Of a stretch of DNA of 64,000 bases, positions 40,701-50,000 are shown piece by piece; positions within the stretch are counted from its first letter, which is position 1; each line of letters starts with the position of its first letter. The notes beneath the pieces were generated by a model. It searched no databases. It saw only the letters and a list, made by a program, of their open reading frames with translations, and was not told the DNA's origin. The stretch lies in NCBI GenBank assembly GCA_001600695.1, contig BCKQ01000001.1:920432-984431 (forward strand), in the 5' to 3' direction. The DNA is from Ascoidea asiatica. Lineage: Eukaryota; Ascomycota; Saccharomycetes; Ascoideales; Ascoideaceae. Made by a program: the position numbers and the translations under genes.

Positions 40701-43286
40701 GAGCGTCGTAATAATCTTTTATCTTCATTATTTTTCTGTCGTTTTGATGTTGATGGTGTTGTTCGTAACTCCACCCTTGATATATGGAAGGCCCTTGTTT
40801 ATAACACACCTCGTACTCTTAAAGAAATTTTACCTAATATAACTTCATTAACTATTCGTCGTTTAGCAAGTGATATTGGTGATCTTAGAGCTACTGCTGC
40901 TAGAACACTTAGTGATCTTACTCGCCGTGTCGGAAGCTCTATTTTATCAGAATTATTACCTATATATGATAATTCTTCAACTGGTGGAGATTCAGATGCT
41001 AAACAAGGTATATGTATTGCGCTTCGTGAGCTTATTCAATCCAGTGAACCTGAAACAATTGAAAATTATCAAGAAACATTCACTAATATTATTCGTGACT
41101 GTTTGGTTGATAATGATGAAGAGGTTAGAGAATCTGCTGCTTTGGCGTTCGAGTCCCTTCAAGATGCTATTGGAAAATCTGCAATTGATGGAATCATTCC
41201 ACATTTATTACACTTGTTATCATCTAATGACCATTCTGAAAATGCTCTTTCTGCTCTACAAGAGATCATGGCTACTAAGTCTGATGTTATTTTCCCAATA
41301 TTGATACCTTCTTTGCTATCACCACCTATGGATAGTTTCAAAGCAAGTGCTCTCGGATCCTTGGCTGAAGTTGCTGGTGGTGCTCTTTACCGAAGACTTT
41401 CCAATATTATTAATGTTTTTGTGGATACTATAATTGCTAATAAGGATAATACTAAAGAAGTAAATCAAATTGAAGAATCATTTGACAAGATTATCCTCAG
41501 TATAGAAGATGAAGAAGGGTTACATCCTTTACTTCAACAATTGTTAAGTTTGATCAAACATGAAAACTGTGATAAGAGGGCTGTAATTTATAAACATTTA
41601 AGTATCTTTTTTGAGGAAACTTCATTGGATTACACAATTTATATTCAAGATTTAGTTACAAATGCTATTTCTTCTTTGGATGATAAAAATGAAGAAGTTG
41701 TTAAAAATGCTTGTAAGATGTTAACTACTTTGATAACTAAACAAGATAAGGAATCTTTAGAAAAATTAGTAAAACCTGCACAAGAAGCATTAGCAATGAC
41801 TGGAAAGGCCGGAGATGATTTAGCTGGATTCATGTTACCTAGAGGAGCTAATTCTGTTTTACCTATATTTATTCGTGGTTTAATGTATGGTACATCTGAT
41901 CAAAGAGAGGTGTCAGCTATTGGTATAGCTGATATTGTGTCTAGAACCCCTGCTAAAGAATTAAGACCATTTGTTACTGTTATTACTGGTCCTTTGATTC
42001 GTGTAATTGGTGATAGATTTTCAGGAGATGTTAAAGCAGCTATTCTTTATGCTTTGAATATTTTGTTTGCTAAAGTACCTCAATTTTTGAGACCTTTTAT
42101 TCCACAACTACAGAGAACATTTGTAAAATCTTTAACTGATCCTACTAATGAAAAATTACGTACCAGAGCTGCTAAAGCTTTAGGAACATTAATTGAATAT
42201 CAACCTAGAATTGACCCACTAGTTACTGAACTAGTAAATTCTGCTAAAGCAACAAATGAAACTGGAATCAAAACTGCTATTTTGAAAGCTTTATTAGAAG
42301 TTGTTAATAGAGCAGGTAATAAAATGAGTGAGGTATCTAAAAAAAATATAATGGACTTAATTGAAGATGAATTTACAAATGTGAATGATGAACTAGTAAT
42401 TTCATATGCAAAATTAATTGGATCATTATCCAGAATTCTAAATAAAGAAGAGTCTCTTAATATTATTACAAATAAAATATTAGAAGCTAAAGTTGAAGGT
42501 GATTCAGGAAATTTTGCTATATTGACTTTAAATTCATTTTTGAAAGATATGCCATCACATATATTTGAGAATGAGTTAGTTGAAGAAATAAGTGAATTTA
42601 TCATTAAAGCTTTAGATAGTTCTGAAGTAAATATAAGTGACAATGCAGTAATAGCTGCTGGAAAATTACTTTTATTGAACAACCAGAAATCTGCACCTGA
42701 TAGATATTTGATTTCAAGTAGTAAAATGAATATTGCTGTTCCAGAAAACGCATTTGTTGTTCCTGAAGAAGTTTCTAATGCTATTTTGAAAAAAGTATGC
42801 ATTTGTATTGCCAATCCAAAAAGTAACTCTTCTGATACAAGACGATTATCATTGGTAGTAATAAGGACATTGGCAAGATTTCAACTTGAAGAAATGATTA
42901 AAAATAATATAGATATTATTGCATTGAGTGTTTTTTCCTGTATCAGAGATTTGATAATTCCAATTAAATTGGCAGCCGAAAAAGCATTTTTAGCATGCTT
43001 TGATTTAGTAAATGATATAAAACTCGAGTATTTCAATAGTTGGTTTGCAGAAATTAAGAAAACGGCTGAAAATGGAGCTTTAAAATCAATCAATGGTGAT
43101 GTAATTCAAGTTAGGTCAATTGGTGACTATACAACAAGAGTTGCAGCTAGATTAGCAAAAGTTGAAAGAGAAAAAATTGCTGCTGGTGGGGATGCAGAAG
43201 CTATGTTTAGTGACAGATTTGAAGATGAAAATGAAATATGGGCAGTTGGTGGAACTGAATTGCTGAATGATGATAATCTTTTGTAA
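34728..43286 (+). CDS. GCN1: Gcn1, activator of the eIF2alpha kinase Gcn2
   Basis: This 2852-residue HEAT-repeat protein binds collided or stalled ribosomes and Gcn20 and activates Gcn2 in the general amino-acid control response. The N-terminal ~780 residues are Asn/Leu/Ile/Lys-rich helices with little visible conservation. From ~790 the typical Gcn1 sequence appears, including the eEF3-like HEAT block (RRGAAYGISGLVKG, ~1510, and SPDVRKSTDLTARTIM, ~1590). The Gcn2-binding region lies at ~2000-2450 (SDIGDLRATAARTLSDL, GDVKAAILYALNILF). Length is near the yeast 2672. Codon choice changes within the gene: CGT, CTT and C-ending codons are common from ~38.3 to 41.1 kb and rare in its first third. 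Confidence 0.96.
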   Translation: MDEKKQIINENNNENNNENNEISNDNELNLNWSDISNELLTKNLFNSSISLKISTLKNLIILINDHNKEIQNNNKNDNIEEIDKKIKIVIKILLINYNKFDSSLIINNLLFNNLLPLIYKINLNFKKIIITYLYDYIKNSNLKSISINDLLSLFNLINNNLLPLINKNDLLINSNLIEKLLLSNFNLINYIIHSNFNSLNFINLNNPFKFNPNLIPINLNSISSHKKRINNSIIANSIKELNNLLISIGTDFIDFYLSIFLENNLNTSTKLLSLTILLNSSNQIYPESPIILNYLKNSKNSKFINSIIQFYNNEILLSKFNLLSFFYIKFNQIFFTVYFNDFNQFNLKILPTLIKASLRSPELIYGHLSQNIFEIFCNINANINIKQDFNKDIESNYSKLISNLLSNFKNSNDFIRSGSKFTLLNILNYDLSKKNYNFIISNLNTLFNSLKLISNSDFKIIYYDLLFNLDLSNDNIDISNLIISKLSIIIIKDQNELSLNSSLLCFFKNFLVLFDNNNNNDKKDIENFSNYEKIIKNGLNDKKLNLRKIWFSSFIKTLLNYNFNLLSAENLNFDKFLLNILPILISNFNEFIKNPFQFQTSKGISIFYSILSLSSNLLKFSKNLEIKNILIKENFFQKSFNSIKSSTTNIITSPILFNSKIYTKLIDQDEINWFSTALFYSLDQFNTNNYDDPLTLSNYGISWLYLFLSKNIDFNLRNFSNNLIKKAHCSNDLKIQSLISNCITNGFLEVFKNSNDYLSNDSKFNFNLKLVSSVVNNITENNDKIIDQKILNQTLKDLLIISHFDTISIKNGWVGICQRSKMDPGNLIREDSKNIISNCTNLLLQTSNDSLLYKAIIDSISMAAFVCPEEVGTLINELIIEDVSTNRLESLSDTNIEIWKAKEGELIIDPLIKKSKYGENKNTKDYELKKWEESVRKEAAKKNNTQKSKKLSKEEQIIVNEELQKEKKIREKIDDNFKHLNRGFEIIKSLGENAKNVDNGYFYYFASAVNCTLNVLKNKSHEALLGSLGCEAFLTLTNIINPRLSSIRFFVGVAILRINEIKSLKKEYVEESLMELISRVLFRIKFLSDQIPLDSFSLIYILPLLTKVLQNGMIVAIKNSNKHDNSRKNTEFVQEDKEEEHLMLAIEIISNHSEQFDDETIPKSEIFEVLLSLMCLPSKAKIAKECFNSLCQNVYDNLTKEELNIILKSLLSPETFVRNTVLEAIDSDFELSDEMTYSNEIWISAFDNNEENSHLALSIWNENDFELDETVPKQLFSYLGVEDGGIRLSVAKALQAAVDKLSKNNKDIFSSVLNSLIDLYNEKIKPPPPILDEFGLVIKSSTEQKDMWEVRSGIALTLKLMVGLFEDKNDVIVLFNFLVREKALDDPEPIVLQEMQEAGIAVIELHGQNNVQELIPIFEECLSSKDKGKISDSIKESTIILYGALARHLSSKDSKLLKIVDKLIKTLNTPSIEVQKAISNCLAPLVNKFEPKLPDYFDSLFEVLFEGKTAFQRRGAAYGISGLVKGSGIKSLSDYDVIRNLMDAAEDKKNPIKREGVSMAVACLSDSLGKFFEPYAIEILPIILKNLGDTSPDVRKSTDLTARTIMQNTTGFGVEKLIPLAIENLDEIQWRSKKASVELLGSMAYLDPTQLSSSLSTIVPEIVSVLNDTHKEVRKAADQSLKRFGEVIRNPEIQKLVPILIKAIGDPTKYTEECLDALIKTRFVHYIDGPSLALIIHVIHRGMLDRSAATKRKACQIVGNMSILVDSSDLTPYTPALVSELEIAMVDPVSATRATAARALGSLVEKLGEEKFPSLISKLFATFEDEEKPGDRLGAAQALAEVISGLGVRKLDELLPTILSGTTNPRAYIREGYMPLLIFLPACFGSQFSAYISKIIPPILAGLADLDPSVSETSMRAGKLLVKNYANKAIDLLLPELERGLSDRNHRIRLSSIQLIGELLYQVTGLNRNAETAEEVEYSGVGKRLVEVLGQERRNNLLSSLFFCRFDVDGVVRNSTLDIWKALVYNTPRTLKEILPNITSLTIRRLASDIGDLRATAARTLSDLTRRVGSSILSELLPIYDNSSTGGDSDAKQGICIALRELIQSSEPETIENYQETFTNIIRDCLVDNDEEVRESAALAFESLQDAIGKSAIDGIIPHLLHLLSSNDHSENALSALQEIMATKSDVIFPILIPSLLSPPMDSFKASALGSLAEVAGGALYRRLSNIINVFVDTIIANKDNTKEVNQIEESFDKIILSIEDEEGLHPLLQQLLSLIKHENCDKRAVIYKHLSIFFEETSLDYTIYIQDLVTNAISSLDDKNEEVVKNACKMLTTLITKQDKESLEKLVKPAQEALAMTGKAGDDLAGFMLPRGANSVLPIFIRGLMYGTSDQREVSAIGIADIVSRTPAKELRPFVTVITGPLIRVIGDRFSGDVKAAILYALNILFAKVPQFLRPFIPQLQRTFVKSLTDPTNEKLRTRAAKALGTLIEYQPRIDPLVTELVNSAKATNETGIKTAILKALLEVVNRAGNKMSEVSKKNIMDLIEDEFTNVNDELVISYAKLIGSLSRILNKEESLNIITNKILEAKVEGDSGNFAILTLNSFLKDMPSHIFENELVEEISEFIIKALDSSEVNISDNAVIAAGKLLLLNNQKSAPDRYLISSSKMNIAVPENAFVVPEEVSNAILKKVCICIANPKSNSSDTRRLSLVVIRTLARFQLEEMIKNNIDIIALSVFSCIRDLIIPIKLAAEKAFLACFDLVNDIKLEYFNSWFAEIKKTAENGALKSINGDVIQVRSIGDYTTRVAARLAKVEREKIAAGGDAEAMFSDRFEDENEIWAVGGTELLNDDNLL

Positions 43287-43584
43287 GTTCTTTGTCTTTA
43301 ATATATTTAAAAATAATATACATATATAACTTTGTCTATATAACCGATTTGTTAAAAATTTTAATGATAATGAATTTTTTATTTGTGAATTTGAAACAGA
43401 GTCCTTTTAGAAAATCCCATTGAAGCTGGGAGTATTTGTGCTTTTGATGATAATCATAATAATGAGTAAAAATTTATGTTGAACCAAATAATTATGAAAA
43501 GTAATATCAAATAAAAAAAATATGTAAGTATTTACAAAATGTATCATTAATGACTGGTCTTTCATCTCCTTAAATATTCGTTAT

Positions 43585-46380
43585 TCAACTATAGAAATTA
43601 CAACCAAACTTCCAGTTTAAAAATTCTGATTTTAAGCATGCTTCTTTATTCCAAGGCAATCCATAAAGAACCTCTTTGAAATTCCAATAACCAACAAAAC
43701 TAGCTAAAGCTAATCCAAAAAATAAAGCGTCCATTTTTTTTGTATTTTTCATAATTTTAATATATTTACTTTCATTATATAGTATTTTATACTTTAATGC
43801 CTTGATTGAAATTTTATTATAATAATTTTGAATTAATATACCTAAAAGAATTAAATTGAAAACATAAGCAGAGAAGTAATTTTCAATACCAAAATTAGGA
43901 TTTTTGAAAAAATTTAATTTTAAATTTGATTCATTTTCATTAAGAAAATTGTATAGAATATTAAATGGTAAAAAATGAAATAAATAACCAAAAAAGATTT
44001 TAAAAAATAAATCCTCAAAAATTTCTAGGCTTAAATTATCAGGTTTATTGAATTTTGAAATTAATTCTTTCATATGAATCTTTGAGTTTGAACTTGAGAT
44101 TGAGGTTGAACTTGAACTTGAACTTGAGTGAGCATAATCATCTAAGTTAATTCCATTAAAATCCAAAAAATAAGATTTGAAATTATAAAAAAATTTAAAT
44201 ATTTTAACTATAAGATACATAAAACTAACAATTAAAGTAGCCAAACATATTAATGAATTAAAAGGATTATTTATTAATAAAAATTTTGAATAATTTTCAT
44301 TATTAATGTTACTGTTATTAACTTTATTTGATAAAACTACATTATTATTAAATATTTTTGAATGAAAATTTATAAAAGGCCATAATTTTGGTTTAAGGAA
44401 TGAACTTGATTTAAAATTGGTTTGATCAATTTGATTATTAAAATTAAATAATAAAATTTTATAATTATATTCCAAAATTTTATTAAAAGAAGAATAATTT
44501 TTATAAACTAATTTTTTTTTAAAATCTTCATTTCTTCTTTTATTATTTTTCTTTTTAATAATGGAAGGATAATGATTTTCTTCAATTTGAAATAAAGTAA
44601 AATCTTCATTTGGACCTTTAACACATAATAATTCTTTTTGAAAATTTGAATTTTTTGGTAGATAATAAAATGGATTTGATAATAAATAACAATCCAAAGC
44701 AGAATTATATAATTGAAATATTGAAATGACTGATTTTAAATTTGAATTTTGAATATCAAATTTAGATAAATTATCAATTTTATTATAATTATTTAAATAA
44801 TTATTTTTAATTTTTACAATCCAATCATCAAATTTATTACCATTATAAGAATTAGTATTATTATTATCCGAACCTATACCAAATACTTTAAAATGATAAT
44901 CTTGTTTTTTAATATAGGATCTTTGATTTGTAGCATGTAAATATTTATAAGTATTTAAATGTCTTAATCTAATGATTGAATTTTCACGAATTGGATTAAC
45001 TTGATTATATAATTCTTTATCATATAATTTTAAATTTTTTTCAATAATCCAATTATTATTTATATCATTATTATAATTATATAAATTAACTTGTTGTTGA
45101 TGAGAATAATCTGAATTTTGAAATTTATAAGTTTGATTAATATTTGAATATAAGTAATTTTCATTTAAATTTAAATTTTTATTAAAAATTAAATAACTTG
45201 GTAAATATTGTTTTATAGTTATATTTGAACCATAAAATGTATAAAGATTATTATCATTATAAATATTTGAACTATTTAATGAATTTTGAATTAAATTTGA
45301 ATTATAAAAAGAGGTGAAAAAAGAAGAATTTAAATCATTGGAATTAAAATAAATTGATTTATAATTAATATAATAATAAAAAATTGAATAAGAAAATAAA
45401 ACTGGTAAGATTATTAAGATTAGTAAATTTTTGAAAATTGATAGTTTAAAATTTGGTGATAAATTAAAGTTTGAAATATTAGTATCAATATAATTTGAGA
45501 AAATATTATAACTTATAATTATAATAAAGAATAACCAAGATAAAATGGATTGAAATTTATTTGAAGATAATAATAATGATAATGATAATGATAAAGATAA
45601 ATTAGAAAATAAATTGAATTTATAATTAAAATTATAGTTATAATTTAAAATTTTATAAAGAGATAATATGAAAAAAAAATTATAAATTGAATTTAAATTT
45701 AAATGAATTGAATTTAAAGATATGAATAAATTATCAAAAACTAAGAATAAAGATATTATGAAAGATAAATTTGAATTAATTTTCAAAGTACGTAAAGATT
45801 TAAAAAATAAAAGTATAGTAATTGAATTGAATAATAAATTAATGAATAATTTTGAATCTAAAATATTTAAAGATAAATTATTATCATTAATTGAATTTAT
45901 AGAATCAATGGAATCATAATTTGATAAGATTGATATGAATTTTGCGATATAGTATAAAAATAGATTTAATATTGGATTTAAATTGAAATTGAAATTATTT
46001 TTTTCTAAGTTAGTGAAATTGTTCAATATTGATACTTCATTTCTAGATAAGTTTAAAAAATTTGAAGAATTAAGAAAGAATAAGAATTGAAATAAAGGTA
46101 TTAAAAACAATATTATTATATAATATTTATCAATCTTACTTATTTTTGAATTTTGAATTGAGACAGTAGAAAGCTTTTCTTGATTGTTATTCTTTTTCAA
46201 TGAACTTATACCTTTGGGATCCTTTTTGATATTATCATCACTATTTGTAGATTCAAATTGCAGACTAATTGAGTCATAATTAGGTGATTGTAGTGCAAAC
46301 GAAGTTCTGATTGAATTGAAGAAAGGTATGTACCTTCCTAGGATGTACTGATTTGTGGGAAGAGAACTGGATGAACTCAT
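43585..46380 (-). CDS. Divergent PMT-family protein (Pmt7-like), catalytic motif altered
   Basis: This 931-residue multi-pass ER membrane protein resembles protein O-mannosyltransferases. After the first membrane segment (~83-103) the place of the catalytic FDEVHFG loop reads RNEVSIL (~115), and the following HPP is NPI. A run of membrane helices spans ~130-330. The luminal MIR-type region follows (LRHLNTYKYLHA, ~465), then C-terminal helices with HFLPFNILYNFL (~815). The short C-terminus is Trp/Cys-containing. The Asp of the DE pair needed by active PMTs is Asn here, so transferase activity is doubtful. S. cerevisiae YDR307W (Pmt7) is the nearest family type I can suggest. Confidence 0.72.
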   Translation of the reverse strand: MSSSSSLPTNQYILGRYIPFFNSIRTSFALQSPNYDSISLQFESTNSDDNIKKDPKGISSLKKNNNQEKLSTVSIQNSKISKIDKYYIIILFLIPLFQFLFFLNSSNFLNLSRNEVSILNNFTNLEKNNFNFNLNPILNLFLYYIAKFISILSNYDSIDSINSINDNNLSLNILDSKLFINLLFNSITILLFFKSLRTLKINSNLSFIISLFLVFDNLFISLNSIHLNLNSIYNFFFILSLYKILNYNYNFNYKFNLFSNLSLSLSLSLLLSSNKFQSILSWLFFIIIISYNIFSNYIDTNISNFNLSPNFKLSIFKNLLILIILPVLFSYSIFYYYINYKSIYFNSNDLNSSFFTSFYNSNLIQNSLNSSNIYNDNNLYTFYGSNITIKQYLPSYLIFNKNLNLNENYLYSNINQTYKFQNSDYSHQQQVNLYNYNNDINNNWIIEKNLKLYDKELYNQVNPIRENSIIRLRHLNTYKYLHATNQRSYIKKQDYHFKVFGIGSDNNNTNSYNGNKFDDWIVKIKNNYLNNYNKIDNLSKFDIQNSNLKSVISIFQLYNSALDCYLLSNPFYYLPKNSNFQKELLCVKGPNEDFTLFQIEENHYPSIIKKKNNKRRNEDFKKKLVYKNYSSFNKILEYNYKILLFNFNNQIDQTNFKSSSFLKPKLWPFINFHSKIFNNNVVLSNKVNNSNINNENYSKFLLINNPFNSLICLATLIVSFMYLIVKIFKFFYNFKSYFLDFNGINLDDYAHSSSSSSSTSISSSNSKIHMKELISKFNKPDNLSLEIFEDLFFKIFFGYLFHFLPFNILYNFLNENESNLKLNFFKNPNFGIENYFSAYVFNLILLGILIQNYYNKISIKALKYKILYNESKYIKIMKNTKKMDALFFGLALASFVGYWNFKEVLYGLPWNKEACLKSEFLNWKFGCNFYS

Positions 46381-47068
46381 TGATTGGGGACTTCAGACTA
46401 AAGAACTGAAGTGATAGTATGATTTAATAGAAACTGTTCTTGATTGCATTGACCTATATCACATCTATGTGATCAGACTCTTAGCTGAATTTAAATGAAT
46501 TGAGATGAATTGAGATGAATAAAAGTGGTTTCTTTCTTCTTTCTTTCTTCTTTCTTTATTTCTGTTGTTGTTGAAGCGAGGGCAAAAAAAGAAAACCCTG
46601 TGATTACGTAAGCGAGTAGGAGCGCCGTGGTTGTGGTCTCGGAAGTAAATATAATAAAATAATGAAATAAAGATGAAATAAATGTTCAATTGAAACGAAG
46701 TATGAAAAGAAGTATGAAAAGACTGATGAATAGAGACATGATAAATAGAAACGAGAGTTATAACTGAAAAGAAAAATTTATGTGTGCATGTAGAACTACT
46801 TGTAAAAACTTAAAAGAGTGAACCAAAACCAAACCTGAAAAAAAAAAACATAGAAAAAAGACTCCATAAATAATGTTAATGTGAAATGATCATTGAAATA
46901 AAAAGATTAATTGAGATAAACTTAAAAACATAAAAACAGATGATGGAAAGTACAAAAAAGAAAAAAAAAAAAACAAGAGAAAAACAAAAAAACGTCATTA
47001 ATGAATGAAAAGTACATAAAATACTCACCTAAATAATATTCTTGAACAATCAAGCTTTTTGAAGTATA
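46381..47068. promoter_or_regulatory. Upstream region of the PMT-like gene
   Basis: This gap contains a perfect TTACGTAA (46604-46611), the Yap1/bZIP palindrome, and a CCN7TGGTCTC motif (46625-46640) immediately after it. A duplicated TGAATTGAGA element lies at 46497-46520. The remaining sequence toward the next gene is A-rich. Confidence 0.4.
46625..46640 (+). promoter_or_regulatory. Single CCN7TGGTCTC motif
   Basis: CCGTGGTTGTGGTCTC keeps the fixed offset between CC and TGGTCTC. It lies ~245 bases before the PMT-like start and 14 bases after a TTACGTAA site. Confidence 0.45.
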
Positions 47069-50000
47069 TTACGAATTCATATTCTTTTTGAGAAAATTAA
47101 AAATTTCTTCATATAATTCGTGAAAAATACGATAGTTCACTAACCACATTCTGTTCGCTACTATGAGCTGTATAGATATTATCCTCCCATATGGCCCAAA
47201 ATTTTTTTTAATTTTATCATTGAGATATTTACTCTCATCTGCATTGTATTTGATAGGTTCATTTTCAATGGAATCTTCAAAAAAAATATTCAATTTTTTA
47301 ATATCATTATTATGATCAATCAATAAAAGATTTCCTTTTTTTGAATTTCTTACAACAATTTTTTCTGTTATTGTTGCAATACAATTATTAAAAATTTTGA
47401 AAATCATCCCTAAAACACTTTTATCTTCACTATTAATAAAACTTCCATCCGCTAATTTATTATTAAAACAACTTAATTCATTTTCAATTTGCTTTTCAAG
47501 AAACTCTATTTCCAAAATTTTGAGAAAAATTTTAGATAATGAGGATAATTCATTATTAAATTCAAATTTTGCTTTTATTGACTCTTCTTTTATATCAATA
47601 CCTTTTATTTTTTTAAGCTTTTCTTCAATATTTTTTACTACATTTAACTGAAGAACTTTACAAACTGCTTTACTTACTTCCTTAGTACTAAACCTTTTAT
47701 TTATAAAAATCCCATCAATATTAAAATTATCTTTTTTAATTGTAAAATAATTTTTTAATACAAATCTAATATCTGAACTCAATTTTTTCCAATCTACAAT
47801 AATGGAAAGAAAATTTTCATTTTTATATATTTCATTTTCTTTAACCTTATTCAAATAATTTCTATAACTTTTGAATTCATTTTTATTTAGTAAATTATTT
47901 AACCTATCTTGTGAAAATAAGTTTAATCTCATAAAGTAAAATAAAATTATTTGAAATATAGATGTTGCATATATAGTAGATATTGAAAGTTTAGAATGTT
48001 GAATTAACAGACATTCAGAACAATAAAATGTTTCAATCATTCGTAAATTTGAATTTAATTGATTTGAAGAATTTAACCACATATTTGAAAAAATCATTTC
48101 TTTGAATAACAAACTTGAAAATTTTATTGAGTTATCAATTGAATTGAAATCAAATTTTGTTTTTCTTTGATCAATAAATTTAAAAATTAAAGAATAATTT
48201 TTTAAATTATATAATTTTAATTTACCTATTTCACCTACTTTTTCAATTAATTTGTATTTATTGATAATATTATGGTAATTTTCAATATTTGATTTTGGAG
48301 CAGTAAATAATTTAAAAGAAATTTTTTCTAAGGTTGTTAATTCTTCATTTTGAAGCATCAAATATTCACAATTTGAAATTTCATCTAATAGAATTAAAAG
48401 ATTTTTTTTTTGAACTTTATTCTTGAAATCAATAATAATTTTTGCAGAAAACTTATTAACACAAAATTCCCAAAGTTTAATAAAAGATGTGAATAAAGTA
48501 ATTGATAAATATTGAAGACTTTTTATATTTGGAATTTTTTTATTTTTTTCTTTATGTAATAATTCATTTAAATAATTTAATTTCAAAATAAATATTAATC
48601 TTTGATTTGAAATTTTAAATATATCTTTTATTAAAAGAAAAGCTGGTCCAATAAAATCAAGTAAATTTCGAAAATAATCATAGATTTTGAAACTACTCTC
48701 ATTAAAGAAATTTTTGTATAACAGAGGTAAATCTGTAAGAAATTGAAATTTATAATCATCCAATAATTTTAAAAATCCATGAGTAATTATTTGCGATATT
48801 GAATTATCTTCATTTAGTAATATAAAACGTGTAAGATTTCTTAACAAATCAGAAAATATTCGAAAAATACTTTGCATAAAAAAAGAATTTGAATCAAAAT
48901 TTTCTTCAAATTTATGATCAGGATTTGAAAAAAATTTTGAAAATAAAGCTTTGAAGGATTTTACCCAAAAAAGAATTGTAGTTCTTGCATATTTAAGACG
49001 AAAATCATGAACATAACTCTCTTCACTGTATTTAGTAATAGTTCCAGTATATAAATTATGAAGTGAAAAAATATTATCCTTACTTTCAATATTAAAGTCA
49101 TTCTTCAACTTTTCATTGAAAGAAACAATACTATTTTTATAAATTTTAAAAATATTTTTCAAAGTGTTTTTATTATAATAATTGGATAAACGATTACAAG
49201 GAATATCATAACCAGATTTTATCAAATTTGGGAATTGTTTCTTATTATTCTTATTAGTATTTTTATAGAGAAGAATAATTTGATTATTTTCCAAAATTTC
49301 AGTTTTAGGAATTAATAAACTTTCAGTAATAAATTGTAGTACAAATTGTTTCCAATCGAATTGATTTAGAAAAGGTGGTAAAATTTGAAAATTTTTTGAA
49401 TGAGATAAAGATAAAAAGGGTTTAGAAATATAAGATGAAGGAAAATATTCATCAATTAATTTACCATTTTTAAGAATTGAAATGTGATTATTAGTATTAA
49501 TTTGTTTACCATTAATATGTACTAGAGTGTTTTTATTGGAATAAGATAATTTATGATGATGATGATGATGATGATCTTCTTCATATTTATTATTATTATT
49601 AAGGTTCTTTACATAGAAAAATTCATTAAATTTTATAGGATTTAAATTATAAAATTTGATAAAATTATTATTGAAATGAATTAATTTTTCATTTAAATTA
49701 ATTGATTTTTGATTTTTAAAATTAATTATAAAATTTAAATCAATTTGATTGAAAAAAAAAAATTTATAATTTTCAAAATTATTATTAAAATTAAATAAAA
49801 TTTTATAATGAAATTTGAATTTTTTTTTAACTTCAATTAAAAGAGTTTTATGATTATTTAATTCAACTTTATTATGTGAATAAGAATTTGAATTTGAATT
49901 AATTAAATTTTTTAAAAAAGATTTATATTTTATTAATGAATTTAAAGTTGATAAATTTAATTGATAAATATTTTTAAGATGTAAAAAAGAATATAAATTA

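Noticed and set aside
46715-46765. Possible C/D-box snoRNA (CTGATGA ... CTGA)
   Set aside because: The C box starts with C rather than a purine and no terminal stem flanks the boxes.
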